From assembly GCF_921293095.1 (NCBI RefSeq), contig NC_060254.1, positions 806,001 through 870,000 on the forward strand: a stretch of 64,000 bases of DNA, in the 5' to 3' direction. Source of the stretch: Ischnura elegans. Taxonomy: Eukaryota; Arthropoda; Insecta; Odonata; Coenagrionidae. Both the position numbers and the translations under genes were made by a program. Below the pieces are notes generated by a model. It worked only from the letters and a program-made list of their open reading frames with translations, did not search any database and was not told where the DNA came from. Shown here piece after piece: positions 46,801-57,725 of this stretch (positions are counted from its first letter, which is position 1; every line of letters starts with the position of its first letter).

Positions 46801-47000
46801 TTCAACCAGTGTTCGTTGATACAAATCACATGAGGTTTATGTTCACACATCAGGACCTCAAGATCCAGAAACTTGTTACTCAAACATTGTATATTAATGT
46901 GCAGGATCTTGAGGAACCTCGCTACCCTATCGGTGCTGTCGGGCGTGCCCTCCAAAAAGAATAATTTCCGACGTGCACATATTTGGGCCAAAATGAAGGC
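43866..47000 (-). mobile_element. LINE (jockey/CR1-like), 5'-truncated
   Basis: Minus-strand non-LTR retrotransposon with an uninterrupted EN-RT frame (44064-46991) and about 200 bp of 3' untranslated sequence. It ends with AATAAAGGTTACTACTACT on the minus strand. No ORF1 is found upstream, and the EN-RT frame has no in-frame ATG before the EN domain, so the copy looks 5'-truncated near 47000. Two relatives of the same orientation lie at 13040 and 18385. It is inserted about 120 bp from piggyBac element B. Confidence 0.8.
44064..46991 (-). CDS. LINE endonuclease-reverse transcriptase, intact frame
   Basis: A frame of about 975 codons without stops. The apurinic-like endonuclease (roughly residues 28-245) shows LKILHINIQCLSNKF, ITGDFNCDF (near 168) and SDHYPLL (near 236). 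The RT shows KVVPLYKGKGSEQDMNSYRP, QNGFRKCRSTSTA, FFDFSKAFDLVNH, LGVPQGSVLGPILFLLYIND (near 668) and YADD (near 702), then KFLGVVLNKNVSWDEHI. All expected catalytic residues are present. The first in-frame ATG lies inside the EN domain, so the native start is lost or lay upstream. An open frame of this length implies recent insertion. It is a mobile-element gene and not a host gene. Confidence 0.9.
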   Translation of the reverse strand: MAQICARRKLFFLEGTPDSTDRVARFLKILHINIQCLSNKFLDLEVLMCEHKPHVICINEHWLKLSDLKFLNLPGYSIADVFCRTKHRNGGVLVLVSQCVCFFPTCFSQDFLNEELSFESCIVGLRVNNVEYHLLSIYRSPSSDFNVFLNKLAKLLELIHDAIPKPNLIITGDFNCDFSSNSKAKQEFLAILTSYNICVTNAEPTRVNGHSSTITDNILTNIGLGNVNTEVIKSHISDHYPLLCKILILSPSYCKKIYKRQFTEQNFNIFNNMLKAHDWSNLYQLRSYNDSFEYFYSLYQYYFDICFPLVSQKTRNLYLSNRNHWVTDEIRYLSRKMKELAISYKNKYNSVDCMEYRTLKKMYRQKLQLAKKTFNNCRILNPDNKSKEIWKIIKEAKSSINDHHDFKLLDSTGNIISDYFQMASNLNEFYLSHQTTTNTSIPVNHSLNPSLPNSLYLFPCSELELMNIIKKIPNKSSPGIDGIPGIVIKKSANSIKEHILFLMNKSLQLGVFPDAIKSAKVVPLYKGKGSEQDMNSYRPISLLNQIGKLFEKVFHNRLVSFLEFSNLLSGSQNGFRKCRSTSTATYHLVNLILSNLDNRIETLGLFFDFSKAFDLVNHQLLLSKLGHYGIRGIPYNWIKSYLSARHQQVILSKNGTNFISPSKEVTLGVPQGSVLGPILFLLYINDLPKILQTVQGVEPILYADDTNVIVSAPSLNNLSLRASRVSELLCEWCTQNLLKLNPDKSGLIYFSNKNKPPALLTIDLGGSRIPQISSSKFLGVVLNKNVSWDEHICNLRNRLNSICFLIRSIRKTVSLDILLSIYYGEFYSLIIYSILFWGSSTHSDSIFKAQKCIIRLICNAPFNAPCLSFFKRLNILTVPCIYIYVISMFAKRNLFNYMSNDNVHSHQTRACRDLHQTYCRTLNASLGPKSMGLLVLNRLPTDFKYEMDPVLFKRKLITFLRKEQFYSVKEFLGKK

Positions 47001-47825
47001 TTTATAAGCGTTTCCCGTAACTCACTATTCACTGAGATGTGGAAAGAGGCATGGTTGAGGCATCAATGAATGTAGAACCTCACCTGATTCAAGCTGCAAG
47101 ATTATGATCAAGAAGAAGATATTTTGGAATCGACTAAAGGAGTAATTCCAGCTAAATACTGCTGCTAACTAACAAGTGACTGATTCACAATCACTCACAC
47201 TTGTGAGCCATTGAGGCTGGTATGTAGCCAGAAATTTCCTTCAGGAGGAGATTGGGTAGTAGGCGGCTTACCTATACATACTGTCATTTTGTTGTCAATT
47301 CGAATGCATCGGAAAACCATACATTTCATTAAATCAGCTACGTAAGTATTTCATTTGCATTACGCTGAAATACAAAATCATTGTAAGTAATTAACAAAAA
47401 TAATGAAATGTAACTACATATAGTGAAAAATGAATTGTCAGAGGCTTGATTTTCCTGGACTAGTGGTCTCCTCTGCAGATGTATCATGGGTAGCTGCCAT
47501 AAGGCAAAACATTTCAGGAAGGCCAGAAGCCCCTAAAGCTTCATCATGCCAGCGTTGAGGGCAAACCACTGAGGATAAAGACAGCACTCAATGGCTCTGA
47601 GGACCTGTGTCGCAAAAAGCCGCACAGGTCACAGAGAGCTTACGAGCCAAGTGGGTTGAATGTTTTGCTATTCATGAAAAGGATGGGCTCAAATCCAGGG
47701 TAAAGCAGCTTAAAACCTGAAGAAGGTTAAAAAAAAAACCTGACATCAATTTCCGTGGGCCATCTTGGCCATCAATAGTCTGGTTTGATGTACTAACTCA
47801 ATTTGATTTGTTATCCTTCAAATAG

Positions 47826-47962
47826 GCAATGGCAAAGAAGAAAAATCAAAGTTAAATGAGAAAAAGACAACTCTGGAAGAGGAACTAAATGAAATCAATT
47901 CCAAAATAACAAAAACAGCAAGTGATATCTTAAGTATTGAACAAGAAAATAGAGTTTTGCAG
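47826..47962 (+). CDS. Coiled-coil protein gene, exon 5
   Basis: A 137-nt exon with textbook signals: branch-point TACTAAC at 47791-47797, acceptor TTATCCTTCAAATAG, donor CAG|GTAGGT. It enters in phase 1, matching exon 4, and ends in phase 0, matching exon 6. It encodes NGKEEKSKLNEKKTTLEEEL, then NEINSKITKTASDILSIEQ and ENRVLQ, a strong heptad-repeat coiled coil. The preceding 24.2 kb intron is almost all transposon. This exon and exon 6 are the best supported of the gene. Confidence 0.8.
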
Positions 47963-48102
47963 GTAGGTTATGCAAAGCATTTCTTGATCTCACTACAGGT
48001 ACTGCACTAATCATTATTTTTCTGCATGAATTAATGGTTGCATTTCAGTAAATTATAGTGTGAAATAATGAGAGTATGAAATCAAAGCCATCCCAGGTCG
48101 AC

Positions 48103-48365
48103 CAGTAGCGGATACAGGAAACACTCAAAGGGGGGCAGAGGCACAGTATTTTGAGCTACCTATACTTTTATCGTAATGAAAAATAATCAAGTTACATGCA
48201 AAGTTTAAGAAAGTATCATTTAAACTGATTATACACGTACACAAGACAATGCCATCTTATGGTATGAAAAAGTTACAATTGTGGTTCTGCAATGTTAGGC
48301 AATGAAGGCAGCCCCACAATGGGGGGGTGTGCGCCCCCTGCACCCTCCATATGTATCCGCCACTG
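48103..48365. mobile_element. hAT-like MITE with 8-bp TSD
   Basis: A 263-bp non-coding element. Its ends are CAGTAGCGGATACAGG and the complement of CAGTGGCGGATACATATG. Target duplication is AGGTCGAC (48095-48102) against AGGTTGAC (48366-48373), one mismatch. It carries G-runs just inside both ends. It is in intron 5 of the coiled-coil gene. Confidence 0.8.
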
Positions 48366-49374
48366 AGGTTGACAAAGGGCATAATCTACTTTTTATAGTC
48401 CCCTTATTTTTATGGAACCGTAGTCTTATTATCAACTTGTCTACCTCAATTTAGTACACTCCCTCACAATCTTTCGACATAAAATCTGTTGCTTGTCACA
48501 AACTCTCTACACAGATATGTACACAGAGGCAAATACAGATAACATATATCTTTGGGTGAAGCCATGATTAATGCAAGGTTAAGTTCAGTCATTTTAAATA
48601 AGTCACCCTATGATATGTTATGCTTGAAATAAAGGTGAAAGTAACACTAAATTAAGGAGGTGCTATAGTACTAGTGGTTGGAGAGGAATTTCTATGATAG
48701 CTATAAGTAGTGTTGAATGTTAAATATTTTCCTCACACCTGGGAGGGGACCCGGGCCATTGGCACTCCCTTAAAATTAGCCCCTGTGTGCATGGCTACTT
48801 CCAATTAATCACAGCATATGCTGAAGCTAAGTGCAGAACAGTCCAGTTGATTTAGCAGGATGACAAGACTTATAAGTCATTCAAACCCAACAGGCTATTT
48901 TACCATTTCTTTTTTACTGTGATAGTGCTTGAAAAATAAAAGCACCAATATTTTTCCTTTTTCAATCTGTCATCTACTCTTGAGCTATTTTTGGCAAAAA
49001 ATTGACAGCCTCAACCCTTTTGTAGTAAAGTTGATTACGTCACAAACTCATACCAAGTGTGTTGCCGCTTCTACACCACTCCTTGGCTATGTACATTTCA
49101 CAGCAGACAGTCCTGCAGTCAGGGGGAGACTATGGAGCAATCAGCCCCCCTGAGAATTTTGCCTTGTCAACTACCGACAACCACCTGCTGAGGAGATCAC
49201 TAGCCCAGGGGCATCTATCCTCTACACTCCAATTTCTTGATGTAGTGACATTTCTCGATAGTGCAGGTGAATATGCCAACATCAAGCCATTCTGAAAAAT
49301 AATTCCAAGAAATAAATGTATGAGCAACAGGAAGAGCTTCTTGGCTCAGCCAATAGGTAAGAAAACCAGATAGT

Positions 49375-51590
49375 AATATGACATTGGAATGCAGTCGTTG
49401 GAGAGAGGAGTGGATGCAGTAGGAGAGTTTAGACTGGGAAAAAGGAAGGAAAGAGGAGAAAGGTTAGAAAAGTTATGCAATGAGAAGCATTTAGTGGAAG
49501 CACACACCCTCTTTGTGCAACATTGACGAAAAAGATATGTGTACTCGGAAATTGCTTGGTGACAGAGGCAGAAACTAGATTGACAACAGTCTGGTAAGAC
49601 ACAGGTACAAGAGCATTGTGCTTCCATTGACAATAAGCTGGAAATGCTAAAGAGAGATGGAATAGCATCAAGATACCATCACAGAGGTAGCAACTTGGGA
49701 GTAGGACGGTAGAAACCAAGAAAACATGGATTAATGATCACATCATTGCTTGCATAGAAGAAATTGGAAGTACAAGAATACAAGGAATGAAAATAATGGA
49801 AGACCCTTCAAGAGTTTGAGGAATCAAGTCATCTGAGACTCCAAAAAAGGCCAAAGAGAAACAGATTGAAAGCTACTGCGAGAACATCAACTAAAACATG
49901 ATGAAGAGGAACTCCGAAATGGCATACAACCAAATCAAGAAAAAATTCAGAGGCAAGAAATCAAGATGTAATAACATTAGATTCCAATAGAAAACTGCTG
50001 ATGAGAGAGAGGCAATGGGGATAGAAAGAAACAGTTATTGTTAAACAGTTACAGTTAAACTATACCAAGACCTCATACCCCTCAAAGAAGCAGTCCCATA
50101 TGACCAAGAGGAGGAAGACAAATGTTCTCCAGGAATACAAACAAGAGAATTTGAGAGAGCCATTAGAGACTTAAAGAATGGAAAAGGACCAAGATAAGAT
50201 AAAACAAGCAGAGAAATAATCACAGCAATAAATGAGAAATTGCGACATACACTATAAGTACTAATTCAAGACAAACCCGGAAAGCTGCCAGAGGACTTCA
50301 AGAGGAGCACAATGGTGACCATAGTGAAAAAGGCAAGGGCTGAAAAATGTGAGGAGCACCTAACCCTGAGCCTATACATCACATGCCTCCAAAATCCTCA
50401 CTAGGATAATAGGAAGACCACTCAAAGGCATTAATATGGATGAAAATTTCTCAGAAAACCCATTTGGACTGGAAAAATAGAGGAACAAGGGAGTCAATAC
50501 AATGTCTAAGACTACTGATTAAGAAAATGGACCATGAAAGAAAGTCATTGAATATAGCCTAAGTGGACTTAGAAAAGACATTCAATAATGTTGAATGGAA
50601 TAAGATGTTCAATATGATGGAGAAACATGGACTAGACTACCATGACAGAAGAATCATCTACCAGCTCTACAGGGTCTAGGTGACAAATAAAGGCAAACTA
50701 AAGGAAAGAATTCTTTAAATTTAAATATAGGGGCAAAAATTAACGAAGGAGTCCAGCAAGAATATAACCTATCACCAACGCCTAGATGGAGGTGAATGGA
50801 GAAGAATTAATATGATTTGCAGATGACATTACAATCATCGCAGGCAACGAGGAAGGCCCACTGGACTTGATGACCAAAACTGAAACGAGTTTTAGGAATA
50901 CAACATGAAAATAAATAGGAAGAAAACCAAGTTCCTTGTAAATGGAAAGAGAGAAAATTTTGGCCCATATCCTACTCAATGGAGAAAGATGGGAGCAAGA
51001 GGAGTAATTCAGAGTAATATGTTGAGAGCACCACTCCGTGGGCTGTTTGGCATTTAATGGCACAACAGACATCATCAGTCCCTAAACCAGTGCTCATTGC
51101 AAATACTGCTACTATGCTTGAAGAGCATAACACTATAGTACTAGTTAAGACCAGGAAAGAGAACATAAAAACATCCATGTGGGTAGAGGCACTATATGGT
51201 TCAGAAGCTTTGAACATTGGAAGAAGTGATTGGAAAAAAATAGAGGCCATCGAGACCTGGTACTGGAGTAGAATGTTGATGATAAAATGGATGGATAGGG
51301 TGAGTAATGAGGAGGTGCATTTATAGAAGAACAGAGGAAGAAAGGACACAGGATCACTGTAGGCCTAAGGAGAACACGGTGGATAGGCCTTACATTGAGA
51401 GACAGAAGTCAGTTGGGGAACCTAATGGAAGGAAAAATTGATGGAAAAGTCCCCAGAGGAAGACTAACGGACAAGTACTTACGACATATCAAGAATATGA
51501 GGGGAGAAGAGACTCAGGGATGTAAAAGAACAAGCTTCAGATAGGGAAAAATGGAGGGCTAAGGTATACCATTCATAGGACTGCAATGTG
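49375..51590 (+). pseudogene. LINE EN-RT pseudogene
   Basis: A + strand decayed non-LTR element. The endonuclease part (about 49385-49720) reads NAVVGEREVDAVGEF, GLGKRKERGERLEKLC-like and TLFVQH. A linker follows with KKTWINDHI. The RT has FNNVEWNKMFNMMEKHGLDY, YQLYR and IRFADDITIIAGN near 50810. The tail reads VEALYGSEALNIGRSDWKKIE and RMLMIKWMDRVSNEEV (51180-51330). Many stops and frame changes are present. It belongs to the same family as the fragments at 13483 and 22130 and lies in intron 5. Confidence 0.85.
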
Positions 51591-51998
51591 TGCAATGTAA
51601 GCATGTGATATTTCTTGATATATGCAAAACACCAACAATGGATTTAACTTCAGTACTGTGCTAACAAAATAGATAGCTTATTAAGTGAAAATTATGGTGA
51701 GTGCAAATTAACAACAAAATCTAAGTAGGGGTAATCTCCATACACCATGCAAGAGGCCCTGGCTACATGCCTGACAGCTGAAACTTCAAAACTACACTTC
51801 AAAACTCTTCAGTGAGCATGGCCAATGAAGGGTGCACTCAAAATGTGTAAATATTTATGTATTGCTCCCACAGGAAGCTGACATGTCCATTGTCCTCTGC
51901 AACCTTTGCCCAGTCTCAGTTTGATGAAGGGCCCTCCACCACTTCACTTTTGGATGCGGCAAAAAGAGGAGAAAGTAGGGGAACTGAGTGTTCACAGC

Positions 51999-52274
51999 CA
52001 GTGGCGCCGACTCCATGGGGCCTGAGGGGGCCCGAGCCCCCTCAAAAATTTGTTATGGGTGTGAGGAAAAAATGTGTCAGACTTTTTGATTTTCCCCATA
52101 GTGTCCAGATATTTAGATTCGAGTTATCAGGGTTTTAATGTTGATCTTCTAAAATACTTAAAAAACTTTAAACTCACTACTTATAAAATTTTCTGGGGCA
52201 AGATTTGCAGAAACCAAAATTTAAAAAAATTTGGTTTGGGCCCCCCCAATATTTTTTGTAAGTCGGCATCCCTG
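51999..52274. mobile_element. hAT-like MITE (GCCGACT ends)
   Basis: A 276-bp element with ends CAGTGGCGCCGACT and the complement of CAGGGATGCCGACT, and C/G runs just inside. Flanks TTCACAGC and TTTGCAGC match at six of eight positions. It is a third terminal-sequence class of hAT-like MITE in the window and lies in intron 5. Confidence 0.65.
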
Positions 52275-52823
52275 TTTGCAGCCAAGTAGCATTATTTGCA
52301 GAAAAGTTTCTTGGGTTTTCCACCGGTTGATGTCGTCCAAGATATAATATTGAGACAATCCATTTACCACCTCCAAAGCTCAGGGTTTCTTTGAGATCGA
52401 AATCTTTCCTTATTATCTGGGAGAACCAGCAAAATTATTGCGTTCACTAAACGAGTTTATGCAGATTAGTTGCAAATACAAGGGCTATATTTCTCATGGA
52501 TGAATTAGCCTCAAGTTTATTTCATAATTGGTTTGTGGCCAATACACCACAACCATACACATGGGAGGATAGATTTTTGCTCACTTTGTTTTACTTTTGT
52601 AAATTTTTCAATTAATTTGTTGGGTTAATGCAAAATTATTGTAATCTTAACTTCCATTAACACTTCAAGTGTTTTCTCCCCTCTGATTGCCAATCTGCTT
52701 GTGGAAAATATCCAATAAAGCTTTTTATAAAGCTGCCAGCTTTTTCCGGTAAATGTCAGAAAATGTCTCCTACAATCTTGTAACAACAACATCAATAATC
52801 ATGTCTTGATGTTCCTTTCTTAG

Positions 52824-52943
52824 AAACGCAATTCAGCCCTCCTACTGAGACTTCAGAAACAACTCAAAGAAACAGAAACTAGAAGGAACTTGGTTGCAGC
52901 TTCCTTGGAGACAATAAAGCATGATAATGGAACATCATTGTGA
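52824..52943 (+). CDS. Coiled-coil protein gene, terminal exon 6
   Basis: Entered through GATGTTCCTTTCTTAG, a strong acceptor, in phase 0. It encodes KRNSALLLRLQKQLKETETR, then RNLVAASLETIKHDNGTSL and a TGA stop at 52941-52943. Joined to exon 5 it continues the heptad pattern of the coiled coil without a break. A variant poly(A) signal ATTAAA lies near 53028. Intron 5 is 4.86 kb and contains a LINE and two MITEs. I do not recognise the protein family. Confidence 0.8.
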   Translation, partial: KRNSALLLRLQKQLKETETRRNLVAASLETIKHDNGTSL

Positions 52944-54308
52944 AATTACCTTCATAATGTGCTCAGATATGTGGCATGCGCCATGCATCAAATTGGACCG
53001 AAGCTGTCTCCAAGAGCAAGAAGGCTCATTAAAATAATGAACTATAAAATCCTGAGAAAATTCACTTTCATGAAAATTAAATTAATTTCCTTCAATACTA
53101 AAGTAAAACTTCTTGTCTACATTATTAACACCAACAATCAGCACGGCTTAAGCACAGGTTTGAGCGAGTGGCCACAACAATCGCATTGGGAATTAATGTA
53201 GCAATGCTTGTGAGAACTTTTCCAAGTATATACAATGTGAGATCTATAAATATAAAAGAAAGTCGAAAATTTTGTTACACCAATTATAATGAGCAATTTT
53301 GGCGGCTAAGAACAAAGATGTGGATTACTTAAACTTCGTAATACTGAATCTCTGCTCCGCTCTGCATTCACTCAAATCTATTGACTGTGTCCGTGTAATC
53401 TATTGACTGTGTAAGCGAAGACCAAGTCACCAACTATCCATCTGAATTTTTGAACCTCTTCGCAGAGCCTGGTTTACCACCGCACAATTCATAGCTGAAG
53501 GTTAGTTCCGTGGTCATAATGCTTCAAAATCTAAACCAACCAAAACTATGCAATGGAATGCGTTTGGTGATTAAAACAACTGTTAATCAATGTGATTCAC
53601 GCGACTATACTCAAAGTAAATTCAAAGAAGTTCTAATTCTAAGAATTCCCATTATCCCAACCAATATGCTCATTGAGTTTTAGCAAATTCAATTTCCAAT
53701 GTGTGTTGCATTCGTGATGACGATTAAGAAATAATAAGGTGAATGTTTATTGTCTGAATCTAGAAAACCCATATTTTTCTCATGGTCAAACATGTGTGGG
53801 ATGTTTCCGAGTTGGTAAACCATCTTTTTATTTGTTTGTTCGCCTGATAACAAAACAAAAACTGTTGTGCATCAGAAGGTACTTGATCAAGAGAATAAAC
53901 CCGGATGTGTAGAGTAGACTGGGGCACATTTACGCCGTGCACTTTTCCGAACCGAGTTACATGTAGTGCGCCAAGAGTCATGACATTTAATACTGCTCCC
54001 AATGGGCTATTTTCACGAGATTTTGAGCGTCAGTCAAGTATTGGTCTCGAATGACATAAACTTGCCCAAAGAATGGGTTTGACTTTATAAACTGCTTTAT
54101 ATGACCACAATGTCTGAATTTTCCTAAGTTAAAGCATAAAAATTGGAAAATAAATTGAAAAAATCCACGCGTACGTCCTTCATGTAGTTTGAATAAAGAG
54201 AATATATTTCTTAGAAGCCATTGCAATTCTTATTTTTGTATTTTTATTGAATTTTTTTTCATTATATTGCAATAAGTTACAAATTATTAAAATCAGTACA
54301 GCTGCTCT
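52944..54308. other. 3' UTR and intergenic DNA
   Basis: The first part is presumably the 3' untranslated region of the coiled-coil gene. Nothing else was recognised; open frames are short and overlapping. Confidence 0.4.
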
Positions 54309-54410
54309 TACAGTAGGCTGCATTTTCTGGGTTTCACCGCGTAGTGGTTAAACCCGGAAAATGCAGCCTACTGTACCAGCGCACCGCGGAAGCCTTCGTA
54401 CCAACAGCTG
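54309..54410 (+). mobile_element. Penelope-tail-like fold-back
   Basis: Arms 54309-54334 and 54350-54375 are inverted repeats of 26 nt with one mismatch around a 15-nt loop. The right side (AAACCCGGAAAATGCAGCC then GCGGAAGCC) resembles the tail at 57690-57712 (AACCCGGAAACATTGCAGC then GCGGAAGCC). It is therefore probably a 3'-end relic of a Penelope-like element. Confidence 0.5.
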
Positions 54411-54929
54411 CTCTTGATTAATAAATGGTGTAACTAAACTGTACAGTAATTATCAGGCAGTACGAAGTTTGCCGGGTCAGCTAGTATGCTAGTACGTACA
54501 ATGGATATCCATCAGAGTGCACCCATGGTCATCCAATGGATATTCATTAGACTTTCTATGATAGATATATTTTTGAAAATATTAAAAATACAGCATTCGC
54601 ATAATTACAGTAAGAACGCAAAAATTGGTGTCTAAACGTTTTCTGTATTAAAAATGTGGAAAATTATATAATGTCATCAGCAGTTTTGTGAAGTTCGTAA
54701 TTTACTCTGCAAATGAGGATTTGGTTCATATTTTCCACATTTTGCAGCATTCTTAATTAAAGAAGACTGTGTAACAATTTTAATTGACAACATGATAGAA
54801 CTTTGGGTAAGGCTGCTTACGGCCTTACGCGAGACGATTTTCTCTGACTTAATCAATGAGTGACATAATGTTAGACAACAATTCTTGAAGTTGATGGTTT
54901 CTGGTGATACATACTTTATGGAATTATTT

Positions 54930-55740
54930 CATTTTGAATGAAAAATTAAACTGCTTTTCGACAGGATATTTTTATTAGTACACTACCATGATTTCGATGT
55001 TCTGTGTGATCCTCATGTGAGGAGTACATAGGTCCATCGTCTTAAATACCTGACATATAAACAAGGAGGTTTGGGGGGGGGGGACTGTAGAGGTAGGGGG
55101 ACGTTGGGAGGGTGGAAGGGGAGGGGTTGGGTCTTCCCCAGGTTGTAAAAGCCAAGGGGATGTGAGAGGATGGGAAGGTAGGCAGGGCTGATGCACTCAA
55201 ACTGACAAACTGCAGTGAAAGGTGAGAAAAGGAGGGAGAGGTAGGGGAGAGAGGGAAGAATACCATTGGACACTAACAGAACACAAAATTTTCCATGTTC
55301 AAAAGTGTCAACGGAGATGGGTGAAGGTTGAAAGATAGGGAGAAGGGAGAGAAATGGAAACCAATAATGTGTGAAGGAATGGGGTTAATGGAAGAGGGAG
55401 AGGAGAGCCGGAAGTATGTATACATAGAAGGTCATTAACAATTTCACAATTGGACTTAATAGATTTTAAAATTTCAACAAGTTCAAGAGCATCCAGCCTG
55501 GGGCCTTTATCTTCACAATGTAAAATTTCCAAGGAGAAATCGCTGGTCTTTCCAAGGAGAAACCCAACCCCTCACCTACTGTCCCCCCCAACTCCTGGTT
55601 TATGTTAGGTATTTAAGATGATGGGCCAATGTACTCCACGCCTGAGAATGACGTGGAGAGTCAAAACCATGGTAATGTACTAAGAAAAATATCCTGTGGA
55701 AAAACGAAGTTTAACTTTTCATTCACAATTCTTCTTGAAG
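54930..55740 (-). mobile_element. Penelope-like remnant with inverted terminal repeats
   Basis: Two copies of a roughly 120-bp Penelope 3' end face each other (54930-55052 minus, 55605-55740 plus). Shared blocks include GGTATTTAAGA, ATGTACTCC, AACCATGGTA/AATCATGGTA and AAAAATATCCTGT. Between them, on the minus strand, 55440-55532 reads LHCEDKGPRLDALELVEILKS, the conserved C-terminal tail of Penelope proteins. Inverted terminal copies are a known Penelope arrangement. The RT and EN are gone. Confidence 0.65.
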
Positions 55741-56459
55741 ACACAAGAAAACAATGGGAGTCATATATGATGGTGAACTCCTGCACGCGCCGTTGGTCCC
55801 TATTTTTTTTCATGAAGAATTATCCAGGACAAGTGGAACGAAACCCTAGGGCGGGCTCGCGAGGATACACTCCCAGGGGCAGGGTCTGTAAGCGTGAGCT
55901 TTTTACCTCTGCACCCAGAAGGGGGAGGACAGGAAGGAGAAAGGAAGGAGGCGCCATCGCGATAGGAGCCCGACGACGCCTCCTGGGACGGGATAGGTAA
56001 GGAAGGGAAGGGACGAGGAATCCCGCACCGTCACAAAGGCGGGCGGGTCCTACCATCAGCGAAACCAGGCATCAGTCATTACTATTCTAACAACTATGGA
56101 GGGTTATCCTATCAGGAAGAATAATCCAACGGTCAAGTCGTTATAGATAATTATCCAGGACAATTGTGTTTGTGATTTATGATTTAATTTGATTTGTGAA
56201 GTAAAGGTGTACGTTTTCATGGATTATAATCGATTTTTTCCCTGAGGCCAATCAGACAAACTAACGGCTGTAATGAACAAGCTGAGCAATTTTTTATACT
56301 CTTATTGAATTTATTTTTTGAGAGAAATATGGGAATTTTATCTTTAAATCCTCGTGGCTAGATGATGCAGTTCAAAATGTTTTATTTTTGCACGATCCTG
56401 TGCATAAAGATCATATAATATGTATGGTGATTGTTTTTTGGGTTAATTCCGCATTAACT
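55741..56459. other. GC-rich patch, no gene recognised
   Basis: 55790-56050 is much richer in G+C than its surroundings. It has mutually overlapping open frames on both strands and no recognisable domain. It could be an old element or a regulatory CpG patch. Confidence 0.4.
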
Positions 56460-56945
56460 CATTTATTGGAGGATGACAGTTTCGTGTGCATTCCAGCTCC
56501 CGTCTTCAGGTCCAAATGATCTGCAAATCTTTATATGTAAGGCTAGTCAGGCGCATGCTGACTCGCTCGGTGTGAATTCCATAGTTGGAAGAGCCGTTTG
56601 AATGATGAAGCTGAAGGATAGCCATCCTCCTCATTGAAGTTATTTTCATGATACGCAATTTCTATTGTCTCCCTTATCAGCCGAAGAAAATATTTATTCT
56701 CTCTGGCGATGATTTGTGATTCTTGGAATAGAATGATGTGCCTGCAGGTTCCGACCATGCACGCTCCTCAACCACAGAAAGGCGTATATTTTTCTTTTCG
56801 GTTGCCTTGCGATGTTCATCTATTCTGCATTGGAGGGATCTTGATGTTTGCCCGATGTATGATTGACCACAGGAACATATTACTTCATACACTCCTTCGT
56901 AGATATCAGGTGGGTTGAGGTGGGTGATGATCTTTTTCACTCCGG
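56460..56945 (-). pseudogene. Penelope-like GIY-YIG endonuclease fragment
   Basis: The minus strand reads GVYEVICSCGQSYIGQTSRS, then LQCRIDEHRKATEKKNIRLS, then REN-KYFLRLIRETIEI and NNFNEEDGYPSASSF after a frame change. These are the GIY-YIG domain and C-terminal tail of a Penelope-like element. The 3' end near 56495 carries CCTGAAGACGGGAGC and CACACGAAACTG, the conserved fold of these tails. RT sequences are missing. Confidence 0.85.
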
Positions 56946-56954
56946 AGGTCAGAG

Positions 56955-57320
56955 GTGTTCTTTAAGCTTTTGAATCTTGTCAAACCATTGTGCTTGGCGA
57001 GAACTCAAACGATTGGGAGGACATATTTAAATTTAGCGATATTGATACTGATTTTCAAATGTTTTTAATGAAATAATTGTTATTTATAATCACTGCTTTC
57101 CTGAGAAGTGCAGAATAGCCAAACCTCACAAAAAGAAAAATAGCTTTTCTAAGGCTTCACTGGATATGAGGAAACAACTTTTGATATTGAAGAGGAACAT
57201 CAAGGACCTCCTGAAGCATTCGTCAATACCTCAAGGACCATGCATAGGGCATTTAATTATATTGGTTAATGGAAGTAAATTAGGAGTAACGTTTGTAGCA
57301 TTATGCCTGAATCTTTAAAA
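56955..57320 (+). pseudogene. LINE linker fragment (between EN and RT)
   Basis: The + strand reads DWEDIFKFSDIDTDFQ. After a frame change it reads FNEIIVIYNHCFPEKCRIAK, PHKKKNSFSKASLDMRKQ and LLILKRNIKDLL. The NHCFP plus basic-helical pattern matches the EN-RT linker of jockey/CR1-like LINEs. It carries no catalytic motif. Confidence 0.6.
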
Positions 57321-57594
57321 AATTATTAAATTTAATTTTAATAATGGTAATGAAAGCAAAATATATATTTATATAATAAATAAAAATATATTTATATAAA
57401 AATAATATACCATATGGTACACTGGGTCATATAGGATTAAAAAGCACACCATTTTACCGTATATATGAGATAACCACTAACCTTTTCTTCGAAATACTCA
57501 TGGAAAACACAAACTTAAGTTAAAAAAATGAGAATTATTACGATGTTTTACGGCGAAACTCGGTACGGAGAAACGGAAAGGTTCTCCAAGGGTC

Positions 57595-57725
57595 ACTGAC
57601 AAGGTGCCTATTCTCTGGGTTTAAGTCTGAAGACGCCTGCTGCAACGCCGTCGAAACTTTCCCTAAGAAGATGAATCGAGGCGGAGGTTAACCCGGAAAC
57701 ATTGCAGCACCAACAGCGGAAGCCT
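57595..57725 (+). mobile_element. Penelope 3' tail fragment
   Basis: Contains GTCTGAAGACGCCTGCTGC and CGCCGTCGAAACTTTCCC, then GGTTAACCCGGAAAC and GCGGAAGCC. The CTGAAGACG and CGAAAC pair is the recurring tail signature of the Penelope copies here, related to the hammerhead-like motifs described for this class. No coding sequence accompanies it. Confidence 0.55.

Noticed and set aside
55820-56056. GC-rich opposing reading frames as a host exon
   Set aside because: Overlapping frames on both strands reflect composition; no splice-bounded frame or known domain.
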